DNA from: Gemmatimonadota bacterium
GTDB taxonomy: Bacteria > Gemmatimonadota > Gemmatimonadetes > Longimicrobiales > Longimicrobiaceae
Assembly: GCA_019348475.1 (NCBI GenBank)
Contig: JAHWJJ010000176.1
Coordinates: forward strand, 1-8,649
Direction: 5' to 3'
DNA length: 8,649 nt
This document shows positions 7,069-8,649 of this stretch, piece by piece (within the stretch, counting starts at the first letter, position 1; every line of letters begins with the position of its first letter). The position numbers and the translations under genes are program-made. The notes below the pieces were generated by a model. The model was given only the letters and a program-made list of their open reading frames with translations, had not been told where the DNA came from and made no database searches.

Positions 7069-8649
7069 TCAGTCGGGCGCGGTGCCCGCCGGCTGGGCGC
7101 GCGCGGGTGCATGGACCGCGCCACCCGGCGCCGCCTGCGCCTCGTCCCCCGCGTCGAAGCGGACCTCCATGGCGGCCGCCAGGTCGCGCAGCAGCGTGGG
7201 GCGCATGGCCAGGTAGGGAAAGACGTTCAGCACGCGCTCCTGCGGGGCGCCCCGCGGCATCAGGTGGTTGCGGACCAGGGGCAGGTCGTGGGTGATGCCG
7301 CGGTCGTGCTTCTTCGCGTGCGACAGGATCCTGGCCTCCGCCTGCGCCACCTCCAGCAGTGCCCGGTTGCGGCGCGCGCCCACGGCCCCTTCCAGGTTGG
7401 GGTCGATGCCGCTCGCCGCGTCCATTACGTCGCCGAATCCCTGCACCAGCGCCACCCGCAGCGCGCGCAGGCGGCCGGCGACCTCCGCCGGCAGGCGGCG
7501 CCTGGCCAGCAGCGACGCCAGCTCGTGTTCGGGGAGCCGCAGCTCCGCGTCGCCCACGCCCAGCTCGGCCGCCTTCGCCGCCACCGCGTCCGGCACCAGC
7601 CGCGCGGAAAAGCGGGGAAAGGCGATCGGGGGGATGATGCCGAAGGCCTGGAACAGGGGCCCGATCTGCGCGAAGTACGCCGTCTCCGCCGGTCCGCCCA
7701 CGTAGGCGAGCGTGGGAAAGACGGCGGATTCCACCACCGGCCGCAGAAACACGTTGGGGCTGAACGCGCCCGGCTCCGCCCGCATCCGCTCCGCGATCGC
7801 GTCCGGCGAAAACCGCATCCGTGCCTGGCGTGCGATCCATCCCCCGCCCAACCGGGCCAGCCGCTCGCGCCCGGCGGGGCCGTGGAAAAAGACGTTCGCC
7901 GCGTCTTCCATCACCGTCACCGGGGCGGCGTAGCCGGCGGCCTCCAGCTCCGCCGTCCGCTCGCGCACCAGCCGCTCGTGCTCCGCCGCGCGCTCCACCT
8001 CGCCCAGCAGCACGGGGAGGGAGGCCCGCTTCACGTGCGGATCGGCCGCGTCCGTGACCAGCAGGTCGAAGCTGGAGAACAGCCGCTCCACGGTTCCGCG
8101 GAACGCCTCCGCCACCGTTCTCCCCGGCTGGTAGGCGCCTATAACGTCTCTCAGATGTACGGCGGTACCTGCAAGGGGTCCAATGGCTTGCAGCAGTTCG
8201 TCTGATACGGATTCTACGTCCTCCCCCAGCCGCATCTCGCTCATCGGCAGGGGGCGCGCATCGGTGGCTCGGACGGCCAGGCGGCGCAGCTTCCCTCCCC
8301 CGTCGACCACCCACGCGTGGCTCGCCTCGGCGAAGTCGTGGTCTTCGGAGGCGGCCCAGAAGAGGGGGAGCACCACCGTCCCCAGCCGCTGCTGCAGGGC
8401 TTCGGCGAGCCGGATGGCGGTGAGGACCTTGTGGATGGTGTACATGGGTCCGGTGAACAACCCGGCCTGCTGACCGGTAGTCACCATTGCCCCGCCCTCT
8501 TCGACGAAGCGCGCCAGCCGCGCCGCCGCCCCGGGCGACGTGGGGCGCACGGCCGCGGCCGCCGTCTCGCGCTCGGCGCGCCCGAACCGGCGGCCCACCT
8601 CGGCCAGCTTGGCGCGGAACCCCGGGAGGTCGCCGGGATGGCCGGCGAA
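7069..8649 (-). CDS. bshC: Bacillithiol biosynthesis cysteine-adding enzyme BshC (N-terminus cut by window edge)
   Basis: BshC catalyses the last step of bacillithiol synthesis, adding cysteine to glucosaminyl-malate; it acts in the cytoplasm. The frame is open from the right edge to the TGA at 7069, giving 526 visible residues. Family length is about 540, so only some 10-20 residues and the start are missing; the GTG at 8598 is internal. Signatures: TGQQAGLFTGPMYTIHKVLT at visible residues 58-77, LPLFWAASEDHDF at 94-106, FSPNVFLRPVVES and TLAYVGGPAETAYFAQ in the middle, and the C-terminal coiled-coil region ending in a PQERVLNVFPYL block. The last 20 residues are Ala/Pro-rich. A stretch of about 80 bp (8141-8220) uses far more AT-rich codons than the rest, although the frame is intact. 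BshC implies BshA and BshB elsewhere in the genome. It is the first visible gene of a minus-strand run with murJ and uvrC. Confidence 0.95.
   Translation of the reverse strand, partial: FAGHPGDLPGFRAKLAEVGRRFGRAERETAAAAVRPTSPGAAARLARFVEEGGAMVTTGQQAGLFTGPMYTIHKVLTAIRLAEALQQRLGTVVLPLFWAASEDHDFAEASHAWVVDGGGKLRRLAVRATDARPLPMSEMRLGEDVESVSDELLQAIGPLAGTAVHLRDVIGAYQPGRTVAEAFRGTVERLFSSFDLLVTDAADPHVKRASLPVLLGEVERAAEHERLVRERTAELEAAGYAAPVTVMEDAANVFFHGPAGRERLARLGGGWIARQARMRFSPDAIAERMRAEPGAFSPNVFLRPVVESAVFPTLAYVGGPAETAYFAQIGPLFQAFGIIPPIAFPRFSARLVPDAVAAKAAELGVGDAELRLPEHELASLLARRRLPAEVAGRLRALRVALVQGFGDVMDAASGIDPNLEGAVGARRNRALLEVAQAEARILSHAKKHDRGITHDLPLVRNHLMPRGAPQERVLNVFPYLAMRPTLLRDLAAAMEVRFDAGDEAQAAPGGAVHAPARAQPAGTAPD

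Noticed and set aside
8140..8185. Possible internal minus-strand promoter (TTGGAC with a weak -10) in the AT-rich patch of bshC
   Set aside because: The -10 matches only two consensus bases; not strong enough to call.

Overview
The window is a very GC-rich (roughly 70%) bacterial chromosome segment made of housekeeping genes. The gene content is ddl, ilvE, uvrC, a MurJ-family lipid II flippase and the bacillithiol-synthesis gene bshC. bshC excludes most Proteobacteria and Actinobacteria. With the high GC, and with bshC, murJ and uvrC clustered on one strand, this points to a Gemmatimonadota (Longimicrobium-like) bacterium. That assignment is inference from recall, not a database result.

Layout from left to right: (1) the N-terminal 251 codons of ddl, minus strand, cut by the window edge; (2) a 317-nt divergent spacer; (3) ilvE, plus strand; (4) a convergent spacer with a bidirectional terminator and a small repeat-like stretch; (5) two overlapping small minus-strand genes of unknown function (127 and 67 codons), rich in predicted helix and coiled coil, with their own sigma70-like promoter and a perfect 8-nt Shine-Dalgarno; (6) uvrC, minus; (7) a 94-codon minus-strand gene of unknown function, whose Shine-Dalgarno lies inside a strong hairpin; (8) murJ, minus; (9) bshC, minus, missing only its first few codons at the right edge.

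The minus-strand series bshC, murJ, small gene, uvrC has gaps of 57, 82 and 92 nt and could be one transcription unit. ddl (D-Ala-D-Ala ligation) and MurJ (lipid II flipping) are both peptidoglycan steps; BshC makes the low-molecular-weight thiol bacillithiol; UvrC is the nucleotide-excision endonuclease; IlvE is the branched-chain aminotransferase.

No mobile element, CRISPR array, tRNA or rRNA was seen. I do not see a clear new multi-gene system. The parts most worth a second look are the small coiled-coil gene pair (2179-2815), the hairpin that hides the ribosome binding site of the 94-codon gene (5140-5170), and a MurJ that lacks several charged residues known to be essential in E. coli MurJ.
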